NCBI RefSeq assembly: GCF_044762665.1 | Contig: NZ_JBIWES010000015.1 | Location: 1 to 64,000 of the forward strand | Source of the DNA: Peribacillus frigoritolerans_B | Lineage (GTDB): Bacteria > Bacillota > Bacilli > Bacillales > DSM-1321 | Direction: 5' to 3' | DNA length: 64,000 bases | Part shown: positions 53,723 through 62,358 of the stretch, piece by piece | How the letters are laid out: every line of letters begins with the position of its first letter | Numbering within the stretch: the stretch's first letter is position 1 | The notes under the pieces: model-generated | The model's input: only the letters and a program-made list of their open reading frames with translations | What the model was told of the DNA's origin: nothing | Databases searched by the model: none | Program-made: the position numbers and the translations under genes

Positions 53723-53992
53723 TATTTCGCGTCATATCATTATTATTGTTGATCCTATAATTAGCTTAATAGCGTATTTCGTAAAAGACACTTTTACGAA
53801 GGGGCATTTTTTTACAATATGGCCTTATATTAATATCGCAAAAGTATAAACAAAAGAGCAGGTTAGTTCAATTTTATAAAAGTGGAAGTAAATCCAATTA
53901 ATAGTATTTTTATGTTAAAGTTGTAAAGTTGATATTTTATTACATCATTTCATTAGGAAGGAACAAAATCTGTATGATAAAGGAAGGGTTAA

Positions 53993-55192
53993 ATGGCGAA
54001 AAGAATATTAGGTAGTATGTTGTTTTTATTACTAGGCATGGTTAGTTTTACTTTTTTATCTGGCTTGAAAGTTGAAGCAGCAGATCGAGTGCATACTGTA
54101 TCCTCTCAAGAAACGGTAGAATCGATTGCAGCGATCTATGATATATCGACAGAGCAACTAATGAATATGAATGGTTTACCGGATGATAAGTTATATATTG
54201 GCCAGAAGTTAACCATTCAGACTGATTATACTCCTTCGAACTATCAGTGGTCAGAGAGAGGGAAACAAATTGGGAATTATGCGAAATCTTTTACAGGATT
54301 TAAAAAAACGGCTGGGGAAGAGACACCTATCAAAGGGTTTGATTCTAGCGGATTGATTCATTGGGTACTCTCCCGACAAAAGGTGCCTATCGACCGTTTG
54401 TCAGTTGAAGGCTATTATAAGCAAGGAATGGATACAAATACGCCTAAGGCTGGAGATGTTATATTTTTTCTAGAAATGGGAAGTACAAAAGTCGTCACCG
54501 CTGGGATCTATCTGGGGGGAAATCAGTTCGTTAATTCTGGATACGGAGCAGAGACAGTTCAGGTGAGATCTACCACAGAAAAATATTTTGCACAATACCA
54601 AGCCGAGTATAAAACGTATACACCAAAAGGAGAGCATGTCGTTCAAAATAATGAAACACTTAAAAGTATCTCGGATAATTACGGTGTATCGGTGGATACA
54701 ATCAAAAAGCGTAACGCGTTACCAACTGAGAGCTTGATGCAGGGACAGTATCTTCAAATATACAGCAATCCCTTGTATCCATTTTATACAAATCAAGAGG
54801 CTTCCTATGATAAAGCTTACGATGTCATAAAGTATGCCTATACTCTACGTGGATTTAACTATGTTTTCGGGGAATATGATCCGATGATTGGAATGGATTG
54901 CAGCGGTTTTATCTATTGGGCCATGAAGGAGCAGGGCATTTCCCTTAAACGTGGTTCAGCAGCGGACTACCATTCCTTGCTGCCGAAAATCAGCGATCCA
55001 AAGGCAGGGGACTTTGTATTTTTTAGAGATACAGACTTAAGTCAAGAGATAACCCACGTCGGTATTTATCTAGGGGATGGTCGCTTTATTCATACAACAA
55101 GGAATACTGGAGTTCATATATCTGATCTTACTTCAAGTTATTTTACTCAGAAGTTCGAAAGTTTTGGGCAAGTCCAAGTCCATATGGACTAA
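53993..55192 (+). CDS. Secreted LysM-NlpC/P60 tandem protein, first catalytic domain dead
   Basis: A 399-residue exported protein: signal peptide (about 1-30), LysM 1 (32-75), NlpC/P60-like domain 1 (85-200), LysM 2 (212-257) and NlpC/P60 domain 2 (270-398). Domain 2 has a full triad: Cys303 (G-M-D-C-S-G-F), His355 (T-H-V-G-I-Y-L) and His367 (R-F-I-H-T-T). Domain 1 aligns but has Ser118 (F-D-S-S-G), Ala170 (V-T-A-G-I-Y-L) and Asn181 (F-V-N-S-G), so all three are lost. The intact half is a cell-wall endopeptidase; the dead half may bind substrate. AAGGAAGGG precedes the ATG. Confidence 0.93.
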   Translation: MAKRILGSMLFLLLGMVSFTFLSGLKVEAADRVHTVSSQETVESIAAIYDISTEQLMNMNGLPDDKLYIGQKLTIQTDYTPSNYQWSERGKQIGNYAKSFTGFKKTAGEETPIKGFDSSGLIHWVLSRQKVPIDRLSVEGYYKQGMDTNTPKAGDVIFFLEMGSTKVVTAGIYLGGNQFVNSGYGAETVQVRSTTEKYFAQYQAEYKTYTPKGEHVVQNNETLKSISDNYGVSVDTIKKRNALPTESLMQGQYLQIYSNPLYPFYTNQEASYDKAYDVIKYAYTLRGFNYVFGEYDPMIGMDCSGFIYWAMKEQGISLKRGSAADYHSLLPKISDPKAGDFVFFRDTDLSQEITHVGIYLGDGRFIHTTRNTGVHISDLTSSYFTQKFESFGQVQVHMD

Positions 55193-55457
55193 GATAGCCA
55201 CGAGAGAGTTAGGCTACTTGAATTTTCAAGTCATATTATCCACTTAAGGTATGCAGTGTAACAAGATCACGAACAAACGATGTTACAACTACTATCTAGA
55301 GGGGTTTTTAATGACTTAAAAAGGGCAAAAGTTTTGAGGAATATACAAATGAAAAGAAAATGAAAGTTGTTAAGTTTTATCGGTTATTAATAGATGTTTT
55401 AACTGCGATAAGAATCGAAATTGTGGATTAGAAAAAAGTTGTACTGTTTATAAAAAA
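55193..55457. other. Gap, nothing recognised
   Basis: AT-rich, with only a 23-codon frame at about 55361 lacking a ribosome site. Confidence 0.4.
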
Positions 55458-55490
55458 GAAAAACCGAAATGACCTGATTTCGGTTTTTCT
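55458..55490. terminator. Terminator
   Basis: GAAAAACCGAAAT pairs perfectly with ATTTCGGTTTTTC; active in either direction. It probably ends the LysM-NlpC/P60 transcript. Confidence 0.75.
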
Positions 55491-55595
55491 TAATGAGCTA
55501 AATGGGCAGTTAGTTGAAGAAAACCTTATTTTAATGGTTGTGGTAAAAATTTCAAGTTAATTTTAAGAAAATAATATTTTTGGAAGGGACTGACT

Positions 55596-55888
55596 ATGAT
55601 ATTGGAAACGAATATTTAAAGATTAATCGAAAGGTTTAAAAGTGTAAAAAGCCTTGGAGATAAAACGGTAAATCAATTATCCGAAAGGAAAATACATTGG
55701 ACTCATAATATCGAGTCTGTTGCGGTAATAGTAAAGCATTTGAGTGGAAATATGATTTCACAAGGTGGAATGACTTTTTAACTTCAGACGGAGGAAAGGG
55801 ATATAGAAATCGTGATGAAGAATTTATAGATGATATATCTTCAAAATCCGAGCTAACTATTGTTTGGGAAAAGGATGGAAAACCCTAA
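55596..55888 (+). pseudogene. DUF1572 (DinB-like) protein, broken
   Basis: From ATG 55596 with GGAAGGGAC upstream: M-I-L-E-T-N-I then TAA, then F-K-S-V-K-S-L-G-D-K-T, W-T-H-N-I-E-S, V-I-V-K-H-L-S-G-N-M. After a frameshift at about 55757 it gives W-N-D-F-L-T-S-D-G-G-K-G-Y-R-N-R-D-E-E-F. These are the metal-site helices of DUF1572 proteins. The last third is missing. Confidence 0.8.
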
Positions 55889-56027
55889 TTGATATATACT
55901 TCAGAAAAAACCTGTTTTCTTAACGGGCGCCAGAGAATTTTATCTTGGTATAACCCATATGGATATTTTTATTTACTTTCATAATTTCTGCCACCAGCTT
56001 TTCTTGGTGAGATGATCTTAGATCCTT

Positions 56028-56190
56028 TTACTATATTCATCGATTTCGGTTAACATAGCAGCTGTTTTTCTTACTCTTCGAGTTGTTGAGCCTAATACTT
56101 CCCGCAATCGAATGGCACTGATCCTCTTGTCCCTATATCCTTAAACAATGTTTGTCTCGTTCTTTCCCTTACGTTATGAATGTGTATACT
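56028..56190 (-). other. Possible remnant of a DNA-binding protein gene
   Basis: Minus-strand frames give N-V-R-E-R-T-R-Q-T-L-F-K, then after a one-base shift G-Y-R-D-K-R-I-S-A-I-R-L-R-E-V-L-G-S-T and T-A-A-M-L-T-E-I-D-E-Y. The basic helical pattern suggests a helix-turn-helix protein. No start is kept. Family unknown. Confidence 0.35.
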
Positions 56191-56422
56191 TCCAATTTTT
56201 GTGCGATTAATTGAATATTTAAAAAACATTTGTTAGTTTCTGTAGTTTTATATTAGATTCTGTGGTTCCTGTGATAAATTAAAGGTGTTTTTTTGTGAGA
56301 GAAAATACGAAAAAAACAATATATGTGTTTTGGGGTTTTATGGTATGCAAACTTTATAGAAACGGTAGAAAGAAACTTCATAATTCTTGCAAATGGAAAC
56401 AAACTTAAGAGGAGAAACCAAT

Positions 56423-56845
56423 ATGAATCATCTACAAAAGCAAATACTTTTTTTCCTTGAGGAATGCAATAGAGAAAGATGTGTAAGTAAAATTGCTGAA
56501 AAGTACGATAAAAATCTTGAAGTGGTAAGGGCTGAGTTAGTGATACTTGCGAACAAGAACCTCATAGCTATCAAAAAGAGTACAACTGGGAAGATAAGCA
56601 GAGCAACGATTAGTCCAAAAGGTAAACAGTGCTTCAGGGAAGCTACTGCAATTAAGGGTTCAGTCCAAGAGCAAATCAATGAGTTGAAACAAAAGTTGTC
56701 AGCTCTGGAAGCCTCCTTTATACGTGCAAAAGAGAATCCAACTGGGGAGAATAAACAGTCACTATTGGATAATGCGAATACGGTTCAATCAGTGGCTTAT
56801 GGATTAAACTCATTCTTTAAAGTTGGATTGGATATCTTTAAGTAA
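56423..56845 (+). CDS. Winged-helix/coiled-coil hypothetical protein
   Basis: A 140-residue protein: an N-terminal winged-helix-like region (about 1-75; V-R-A-E-L-V-I-L-A-N-K-N-L-I) and a coiled coil (about 80-110; E-Q-I-N-E-L-K-Q-K-L-S-A-L-E). GGAGAAA is seven bases before ATG 56423. It may be a small regulator. Family not recognised. Confidence 0.65.
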   Translation: MNHLQKQILFFLEECNRERCVSKIAEKYDKNLEVVRAELVILANKNLIAIKKSTTGKISRATISPKGKQCFREATAIKGSVQEQINELKQKLSALEASFIRAKENPTGENKQSLLDNANTVQSVAYGLNSFFKVGLDIFK

Positions 56846-56946
56846 ACAATAACCTCAGAGGATAACCAGGGAACTCTTGTACATCTACATCATCAGGGTC
56901 AAAACAGGCTAGCTCATGGGTTTATTGTCGAGGTGAGCTAGTTAAT

Positions 56947-57016
56947 AAGATCTACTAAAAAAGGTCCGAGCCTGGTTGTATTGTTTATCATCCATTATTT
57001 ATTGTCAACCCCTTAA
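56947..57016. repeat. Diverged dispersed repeat, copy 2
   Basis: The counterpart of 601-665: AAGATCTACTAAAAAA, the identical CTGGTTGTATTGTT core, ATCCATTAT, and GTCAA before CCCCTTAA. No transposase gene lies here, so this is an orphan remnant. Confidence 0.6.
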
Positions 57017-57424
57017 GGGAGCGACAGTCTGTGATGCACCGGGGCCGTTGGAGTCAGACTAACGAATGGGCTCTATTGGCACCATAGTCATCGCCTTACT
57101 CATCCAGCCATAGAATGAGTATGGACGATTTCCCACGATTTTCATTCTCTGTGGTGGAGCGCTGATTTTTGCGCTTAATGGATGGCTAACAGGTGCTTTA
57201 CTTCATTACCAGGAGATGATCGGCATCTCCTTTTTAGTGAAAGGAAATGAAGGACTTGAGAAAGGAAGATGCCCTCTATTAAAGACGGTCATCTTCCCAT
57301 GCCCTATATAATCTCTTATATTATGTTTTTCTTTTGGAGTTTCTTCTTTGTTGATCTGCTTTCTTCATTTGTTGTTGAGCTTGAGAACTATATGATACTA
57401 TCTGTTTTTTTTATGAGTTTGAAG
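57017..57424. other. Gap with membrane-protein-like debris
   Basis: A plus-strand frame at about 57067-57220 reads G-S-I-G-T-I-V-I-A-L-L-I, a stop, then F-I-L-C-G-G-A-L-I-F-A-L-N-G-W, like part of a multi-pass membrane protein. No start is present. Treated as a remnant. Confidence 0.3.
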
Positions 57425-57595
57425 CTAGATTTGCTGGGCCACCTTGTGGGAAATTTTGAAATGGAGATACGATTTAATTAATTGAGAAACTTCTTGATGA
57501 ATATTTGCAAGCTCTTGTCCTAATTCAGTACCAGTAAAGTTTGCTACAGATAGTTGAGTGTCTATTTGTTTTTGCAGTTGATTGTTTTTTGACAT
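57425..57595 (-). CDS. Possible small protein (56 aa)
   Basis: ATG 57595 has GAGG about ten bases upstream and opens M-S-K-N-N-Q-L-Q-K-Q-I-D-T-Q-L-S-V-A-N-F, followed by an amphipathic helix. Glutamine-rich small proteins of this kind occur among spore proteins, but no family match is certain. Confidence 0.4.
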   Translation of the reverse strand: MSKNNQLQKQIDTQLSVANFTGTELGQELANIHQEVSQLIKSYLHFKISHKVAQQI

Positions 57596-57871
57596 AATAG
57601 AAAACCTCATTTAGAAAAATCATACCCTTTTATAATATTCTATAGCTTCTAAAAAAATAACGGGTATTTTTAATGGGGAAAATCTAATATATGTTTATTA
57701 CGGGTGCTTTACTTCAATAAGATTGCTGAGTCAGCTTTTTTCTTATGGCACTAAGGGGCAGAATAGCTTAATAAAAATAGGTAGATTAAGGGTGTTCAAG
57801 AAGGAATAGTTTGTGGAGTAATGAAAATAGAGAGTGTTATGTAGACTAATGATGTATAAAATATACCAAAA

Positions 57872-57903
57872 GAAAAAACCAGCTTTATTAGACTGGTTTT
57901 TTC
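57872..57903. terminator. Bidirectional terminator
   Basis: GAAAAAACCAG pairs with CTGGTTTTTTC. It ends the minus-strand DinB gene. Confidence 0.75.
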
Positions 57904-57928
57904 ATCTTAATATAACACTTTGTTAAAT

Positions 57929-58399
57929 TCAGTTTTTAAGACTTACATGCTCAATCATACGCTTCATTGCCTGAATTTGCCCCATATGAGTCGCTTCATG
58001 CATTAATGTTAAACCTGCAAGTTCTCCAACAGTCTTACATCCTAGGAATGGTGTATCCAAATCTTGATCTAGCTGTTCAGGAGGAATTTGCTTTAAACGA
58101 GTTAATTGATCTTTCAACTGTACAACCAGCTCATCCATAGCAGGTATATTCCCTGTCCAATCAGCTGGCTTTGTGCCATTCCCAAACAATTCTATATAAT
58201 TCGTGGGAAGATGGGTTGTTACATGCGGGAAACCAAACATAGTTTGTTCTGTAATTGTCAAAACGTGACCAGTATGCCAATGAATTGTGTTATTAAAGCC
58301 ATCTGGCTGCACATCGTTTAGTTCCATAGAAATGGACTCTACATTCTTGATGAAGTATTCTCTCGTCATCTCAAATTGCTTAAATACAAGTTGATTCAT
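57929..58399 (-). CDS. DinB-family protein
   Basis: A 156-residue DinB/DUF664-type four-helix protein with the metal histidines in W-H-T-G-H-V-L and H-E-A-T-H-M-G-Q. GAGAGGAG lies seven bases before ATG 58399. It is a different branch from the DinB protein at 26.7 kb. Thiol-transferase activity is possible but unproven. Confidence 0.86.
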   Translation of the reverse strand: MNQLVFKQFEMTREYFIKNVESISMELNDVQPDGFNNTIHWHTGHVLTITEQTMFGFPHVTTHLPTNYIELFGNGTKPADWTGNIPAMDELVVQLKDQLTRLKQIPPEQLDQDLDTPFLGCKTVGELAGLTLMHEATHMGQIQAMKRMIEHVSLKN

Positions 58400-58680
58400 C
58401 TTTTTCTCTCCTCTCACTAACAAAATCATCCATATTATACCAGTAAAAATCGGAAAAGAATATGGTTGAAACTTCCTGAAATTAGTTTTATGTCAGCTGG
58501 TTCTTTTTCCACAATAGGGAGCGATCAAGAATCGTTTTACTTATAGAACTTACGGGTGAGTTATTTCATTTAAGGCTCAATAAAAATAATAAATCCAATT
58601 GCACCTTCCATTTTATTAGCTTTCTCACAAAAAATAAAAAGTCCCAAAAGTATTTTAGATTTGACTGAAAATTCAATACA

Positions 58681-58700
58681 TACAATTGTTATACAATTGT
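58681..58700. promoter_or_regulatory. Double palindrome (TACAATTGT twice, 11-bp period)
   Basis: TACAATTGT at 58681-58689 and 58692-58700, each containing the palindrome ACAATTGT, are one helical turn apart. A TATAAT follows at 58725-58730 before the nuclease-like gene. Probable operator for an unknown dimeric regulator. Confidence 0.5.
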
Positions 58701-58753
58701 AAAATTATATAGTTTTATTTTCGGTATAATGGAAATTATTAGAAAAGTATTAT

Positions 58754-59455
58754 GTGTATGAATATTTACAAATAGGGAGCTATTCATTTCTCCCTCCTTG
58801 TAATAAATTCCCGCCACTTACCGAAGACGGTCCTAAAGAGAAGATCCGTATGGACTCTGCCGACTATATGTTTGTGTTGAACCCTCATTTCTATCATGAA
58901 GGGTCCATCTTTGCTAACGTACAACTGGTTTTCTACTATGACATGAATAACTCTTACTTCAACGTCATGTTGGAAGCTTTTCAACATCATAAGGACGATC
59001 TAACGTCCCCAGGAAGTTTGATTTCTGGATTACAAGGGAAGCCCCCCCTTACCCGAATGTATTCTAAATATGATTTGGTGCAGTATAACGCCAATAGAAA
59101 GGCGAAAGATGCAGCGTGTTCCAAACTAAGTAAGCCTGAAGGATATGAATGTGACGAATTTCCATTTGCCAGTACTTATGAAGGGGCTGGAATTGGAGAT
59201 GGAAGGTTCTCGGTTCGATACATTCCGAGAGCAGCGAATAATACACATGGACGCTGGCTCGCTGCATGGTATGCATATGATCGGATTTTGCACAAGATCA
59301 ATTTTATATTGGATTTAATGAGCAACTGTCGCTGTGTCGGCTGGATGAGACTTAGAGTTGGTACCGAACCACATCAATGGTACTTCCTCCTGAATAGAAT
59401 GCACGATATAAGTACATCCATTGAAATCCTTCAGACTTATCAAGACCCGAGTTAA
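58754..59455 (+). pseudogene. NucA/NucB-type deoxyribonuclease, frameshifted near the C-terminus
   Basis: The GTG-started frame (233 codons) holds a DNase NucA/NucB core: C-D-E-F-P-F-A-S-T-Y-E-G-A-G, S-V-R-Y-I-P and N-T-H-G. The family's end, D-Q-F-Y-I-G-F-N-E-Q, is found only in another frame from about 59296 to a TAG at 59353, so one base is missing near 59293; the ~55 residues read in the original frame are junk. There is no ribosome site for the GTG and no signal peptide, so the 5' part may also be lost. Relatives are secreted nucleases or toxin tips. Confidence 0.75.
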
Positions 59456-59499
59456 AGACTGATAGCTACAACCATGGTGAAGTACTCCTGCTTTTTGGC

Positions 59500-59625
59500 T
59501 TAACCACCATACAAGGCTTTTAAATCTTTAGCTTGGTGCTTGTTCGTCCTTTGAACAAAACCTACTTTTTTGGCTAGTTCTGGAGAGCTTTTGGAGACTA
59601 AGAGCGTTGTCGGTTCCTATGAACT
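59500..59625 (-). mobile_element. IS4/IS231-like transposase fragment
   Basis: The minus strand reads E-L-A-K-K-V-G-F-V-Q-R-T-N-K-H-Q-A-K-D-L, like the N-terminal E-L-A-x-x-T-G-F-V-x-R-x-x-K segment of IS4-family Bacillus transposases, then a TAA. Only about 40 codons remain. Match is by memory of the motif. Confidence 0.5.
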
Positions 59626-59727
59626 ACCCTTAAATAAATGTCGAATGTAGATATGATACCCTCAAAAGAATCAACTATTAGTAGTAATGTTTGAGTGTAA
59701 AAGTATTAAAAGGGAGGTGAATTGTTT

Positions 59728-59850
59728 TTGACTATAATAGATATTGACCAATTGCTTTTAGCTACTGAAGAACTTGCCGAAGAGTCAATTCCATTTCATC
59801 TCGATACATTTGATATTGATCAATTATTAGATAAAACGGATAACTGGTAA
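59728..59850 (+). CDS. Acidic 40-residue protein with own terminator
   Basis: GGAGGTGA lies seven bases before TTG 59728 (another in-frame TTG at 59722 is too close). The product T-I-I-D-I-D-Q-L-L-L-A-T-E-E-L ... F-D-I-D-Q-L-L-D-K-T-D-N-W repeats I-D-Q-L-L at both ends, is acidic, has no cysteine and ends in Trp. A terminator starts three bases after the stop. The complete gene layout argues for a real small protein or peptide precursor. No family recognised. Confidence 0.6.
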   Translation: MTIIDIDQLLLATEELAEESIPFHLDTFDIDQLLDKTDNW

Positions 59851-59852
59851 AG

Positions 59853-59885
59853 AAAAGCATACCCGAAGGGATATGCTTTTTTCTT
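59853..59885 (+). terminator. Terminator of the 40-residue gene
   Basis: AAAAGCATA-CCC pairs with GGG-ATATGCTTTT around GAA, followed by TTCTTT. Confidence 0.8.
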
Positions 59886-60123
59886 TATTATAGGGGAAAA
59901 AGGTTCAATTTTTAAAGCTGCTACCAATGTAGACATAACTCCACATTGGAAAATGGGAGAGTTATTGCAATTAAGCCTAGCAAGTACAACATAAGCCTTT
60001 TTGTCACTTCTTTATGAACTGGTTAGATCCAGGTCGTTTTATAAGAGATGAGAAAGGATATATAGATTTTTTCATAAGAATGGTTATAAATGCGATGTTT
60101 TAAAGCGTTCCATCTTCATCATC

Positions 60124-60412
60124 TTGGAGGATAAGAACCTGTTAGCGATTGGGCATATAAATAAGCTGTATCTATTAAGTGGCGTCTTGGGAGTCCTACT
60201 CGACTATTGCATCATGCAGGCAATCTGCCACTTAGGACCAGCCTATGCCATATCAATCGTCCTTGTCGCACAACTAACCATGGCAGTTCTGATTGACACC
60301 TTAGGGTGGTTCGGATTTGAAAAAGCACCTTTACCATAAATAAATTGATCGGGATCATAATCATGATATATGGAATCATCATTTTTAAGATAAAAAGAGC
60401 CCTTTCCACCTA
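60124..60412 (+). pseudogene. YdcZ/DUF606-type DMT protein, C-terminal remnant
   Basis: H-I-N-K-L-Y-L-L-S-G-V-L-G-V, Q-A-I-C-H-L-G-P-A-Y-A and G-W-F-G-F-E-K-A-P are the second half of a DUF606 (DMT-YdcZ) protein. The last helix N-K-L-I-G-I-I-I-M-I-Y-G appears one frame over, so a base is missing near 60330. The first helices are absent. No ribosome site. A dead fragment. Confidence 0.75.
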
Positions 60413-60732
60413 AATATATATCTAGGTGAAATGAAAAGAATGGTGATATAAAAAAGACTGGCTATCTAATTTGCTGATTAATTTTTATTTACCTTCTGAT
60501 CAGTATGAAGTGCTATTAAATAAGCTTAACATTAAAAGACTTGATTCAAGTCTTTAGGTTAATTTTCATTTATTTAAAAAATAAAGCATTTTATATTCAG
60601 ATGAAAGGGAAATGGATGCAGCAGTTTCGTGCAGTTGAGTCCGAAGGAAGTAAAGAAAACTAAGTTTTTGTCTAATGTATAACTTTGGTAAAATTAGATT
60701 GAAAATAACCGATGTTCTTGGGGAGGAAGCAA
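60413..60732. other. Gap, hairpin only
   Basis: CACCTA-N10-TAGGTG closes the end of the fragment at 60408-60430. No gene is seen before the VOC gene. Confidence 0.4.
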
Positions 60733-61119
60733 ATGAAGATTAATAAAATACATCATGTAGCAATAATTTGTTCCGATTATGAAAAATCAAAAAACTTCTA
60801 TGTGAATATTTTAGGGTGTGATATCGAGAAGGAAACATATCGGTCAGAAAGGAAATCCTATAAATTGGATCTAATCGTCGGAGGGGAATATCAGCTGGAA
60901 TTGTTCTCATTTCCTGATAGCCCCCACCGACCTAGTTATCCTGAAGCAAGAGGGCTTAGACATCTTGCTTTTGAAGTGGAAGATATTAATCAGGCGATTG
61001 AAGATTTAGAAAAAGAGAACATTCCAGTCGAACCTATCCGTGTTGATGAGTTAACAGGAAAAAGGTTTACTTTTTTTTGTGATCCGGATGATTTGCCTCT
61101 TGAAATATATGAAAAATAG
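60733..61119 (+). CDS. VOC-family (glyoxalase-like) protein
   Basis: A 128-residue vicinal-oxygen-chelate protein with two beta-alpha-beta-beta-beta units: H-H-V-A-I-I-C-S-D-Y-E-K-S, Y-Q-L-E-L-F-S-F, R-H-L-A-F-E-V-E-D and D-P-D-D-L-P-L-E-I-Y-E. His, Glu, His and Glu fit the metal site. It is similar to YaeR-type lactoylglutathione-lyase-like proteins. GGGGAGG lies before ATG 60733; the frame from 60712 is too long. Confidence 0.92.
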   Translation: MKINKIHHVAIICSDYEKSKNFYVNILGCDIEKETYRSERKSYKLDLIVGGEYQLELFSFPDSPHRPSYPEARGLRHLAFEVEDINQAIEDLEKENIPVEPIRVDELTGKRFTFFCDPDDLPLEIYEK

Positions 61120-61393
61120 GAATTACAAGCTTAGTTAGGTTGATGAGAGAAATTTAAGGCATGAAGTTTGCTAGAAGAGATAAAACTTCAAGATTTGAGG
61201 TAAACTCTTTTTTAAATTTGATTTCAAAGATTTAAAGAGGTTACATATGCCAATTGAACTATGAAGATCCCTATGATATGTCGATACTATTAAATTTATC
61301 TCCACTTGTATTCCATATTTCGATGAGAGCTGAAATAATCACCAGCTATAATATCTGTAGATCGGTCATTTAAATATGTCAGGAGATAAAAAA

Positions 61394-62278
61394 ATGAATG
61401 TTTACAAATTTACACTGTTGATACTTTTAACGACATTTTTGATGGGTTCTTCTTTTGCAGTCGTTAAAATTGGTTTACCTTATTCATCCCCATTATTATT
61501 AGCAGCATTACGCTTCACACTTGCCGGATTCATAATGGCGATGATCGTAATCTTTTTAAAAAGACCGCATCCAAACTCTAGAGGGGATTGGATAAAGATG
61601 CTTATTATCGGCACATTTCAAACAGCCGGAGTAATGGGGTGCATTTTCCTGAGTTTACGCACTATTACAGCAAGTGAATCCTCCATTCTTACATTCACGA
61701 ACCCGTTGCTTGTTGTTGTATTCGGTACTATCTTTTCACAAACACGCTATAAACTATATCAATGGATTGGAGTTTTATTAGGATTAGTTGGGGTAATTAT
61801 AACGATGGGGGCGCAACTTGAATTCAAGGTTGGTATTCTTTTCGGCATTTTTTCTGCTGTTTTCTGGGCCATTTCCACTTTATTGGCGAAAAAATGGGGA
61901 GCGATTTCCGATACATGGGTTTTATCTGCCTATCAGATGCTTTTCGGCGGTTTACTGCTTTTACTTGGCAGCTTTAATCTTGAAAAACCATTTTTCATAC
62001 TGAATGGTAATTCGTTGTTCATTTTATTATGGTTAAGTATCATGTCATCGATCGTTCAATTTGCTGTTTGGTATTACCTTTTACAAAAGAGTGATCCAGG
62101 AAAAACAAGTGCCTTTTTATTTTTGGCACCTTTCTTCGGTGTATTATCAGGGTGGGCACTATTAGGTGAACAGATATACACTTCAGTCCTAATTGGCGGA
62201 CTGTTTATTATCATTGGCATCTATCTTGTAAATAGCAATTTCCAAAAGGAAAATAAATTTGTTAATAGAGCTTTATAG
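61394..62278 (+). CDS. EamA/DMT-family transporter
   Basis: A 294-residue protein with ten membrane helices in two EamA repeats (S-S-F-A-V-V-K-I-G-L-P, L-R-T-I-T-A-S-E-S-S-I-L). AGGAG lies eight bases before ATG 61394; the ATG at 61376 lies upstream of that site. Convergent with the ArsR gene and separated by a terminator. Substrate unknown. Confidence 0.9.
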   Translation: MNVYKFTLLILLTTFLMGSSFAVVKIGLPYSSPLLLAALRFTLAGFIMAMIVIFLKRPHPNSRGDWIKMLIIGTFQTAGVMGCIFLSLRTITASESSILTFTNPLLVVVFGTIFSQTRYKLYQWIGVLLGLVGVIITMGAQLEFKVGILFGIFSAVFWAISTLLAKKWGAISDTWVLSAYQMLFGGLLLLLGSFNLEKPFFILNGNSLFILLWLSIMSSIVQFAVWYYLLQKSDPGKTSAFLFLAPFFGVLSGWALLGEQIYTSVLIGGLFIIIGIYLVNSNFQKENKFVNRAL

Positions 62279-62305
62279 TAATCGTATGAATAGTTCAACA
62301 GAAAA

Positions 62306-62354
62306 TCCCTCGTGAAAAAGAAATGAGCCTCTTTTCTTTTTTACGAGGGATTAT
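62306..62354. terminator. Shared terminator
   Basis: AATCCCTCGT pairs with ACGAGGGATT, with an inner AAAAGAAA/TTTCTTTT-like stem. Confidence 0.75.
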
Positions 62355-62358
62355 TAAA

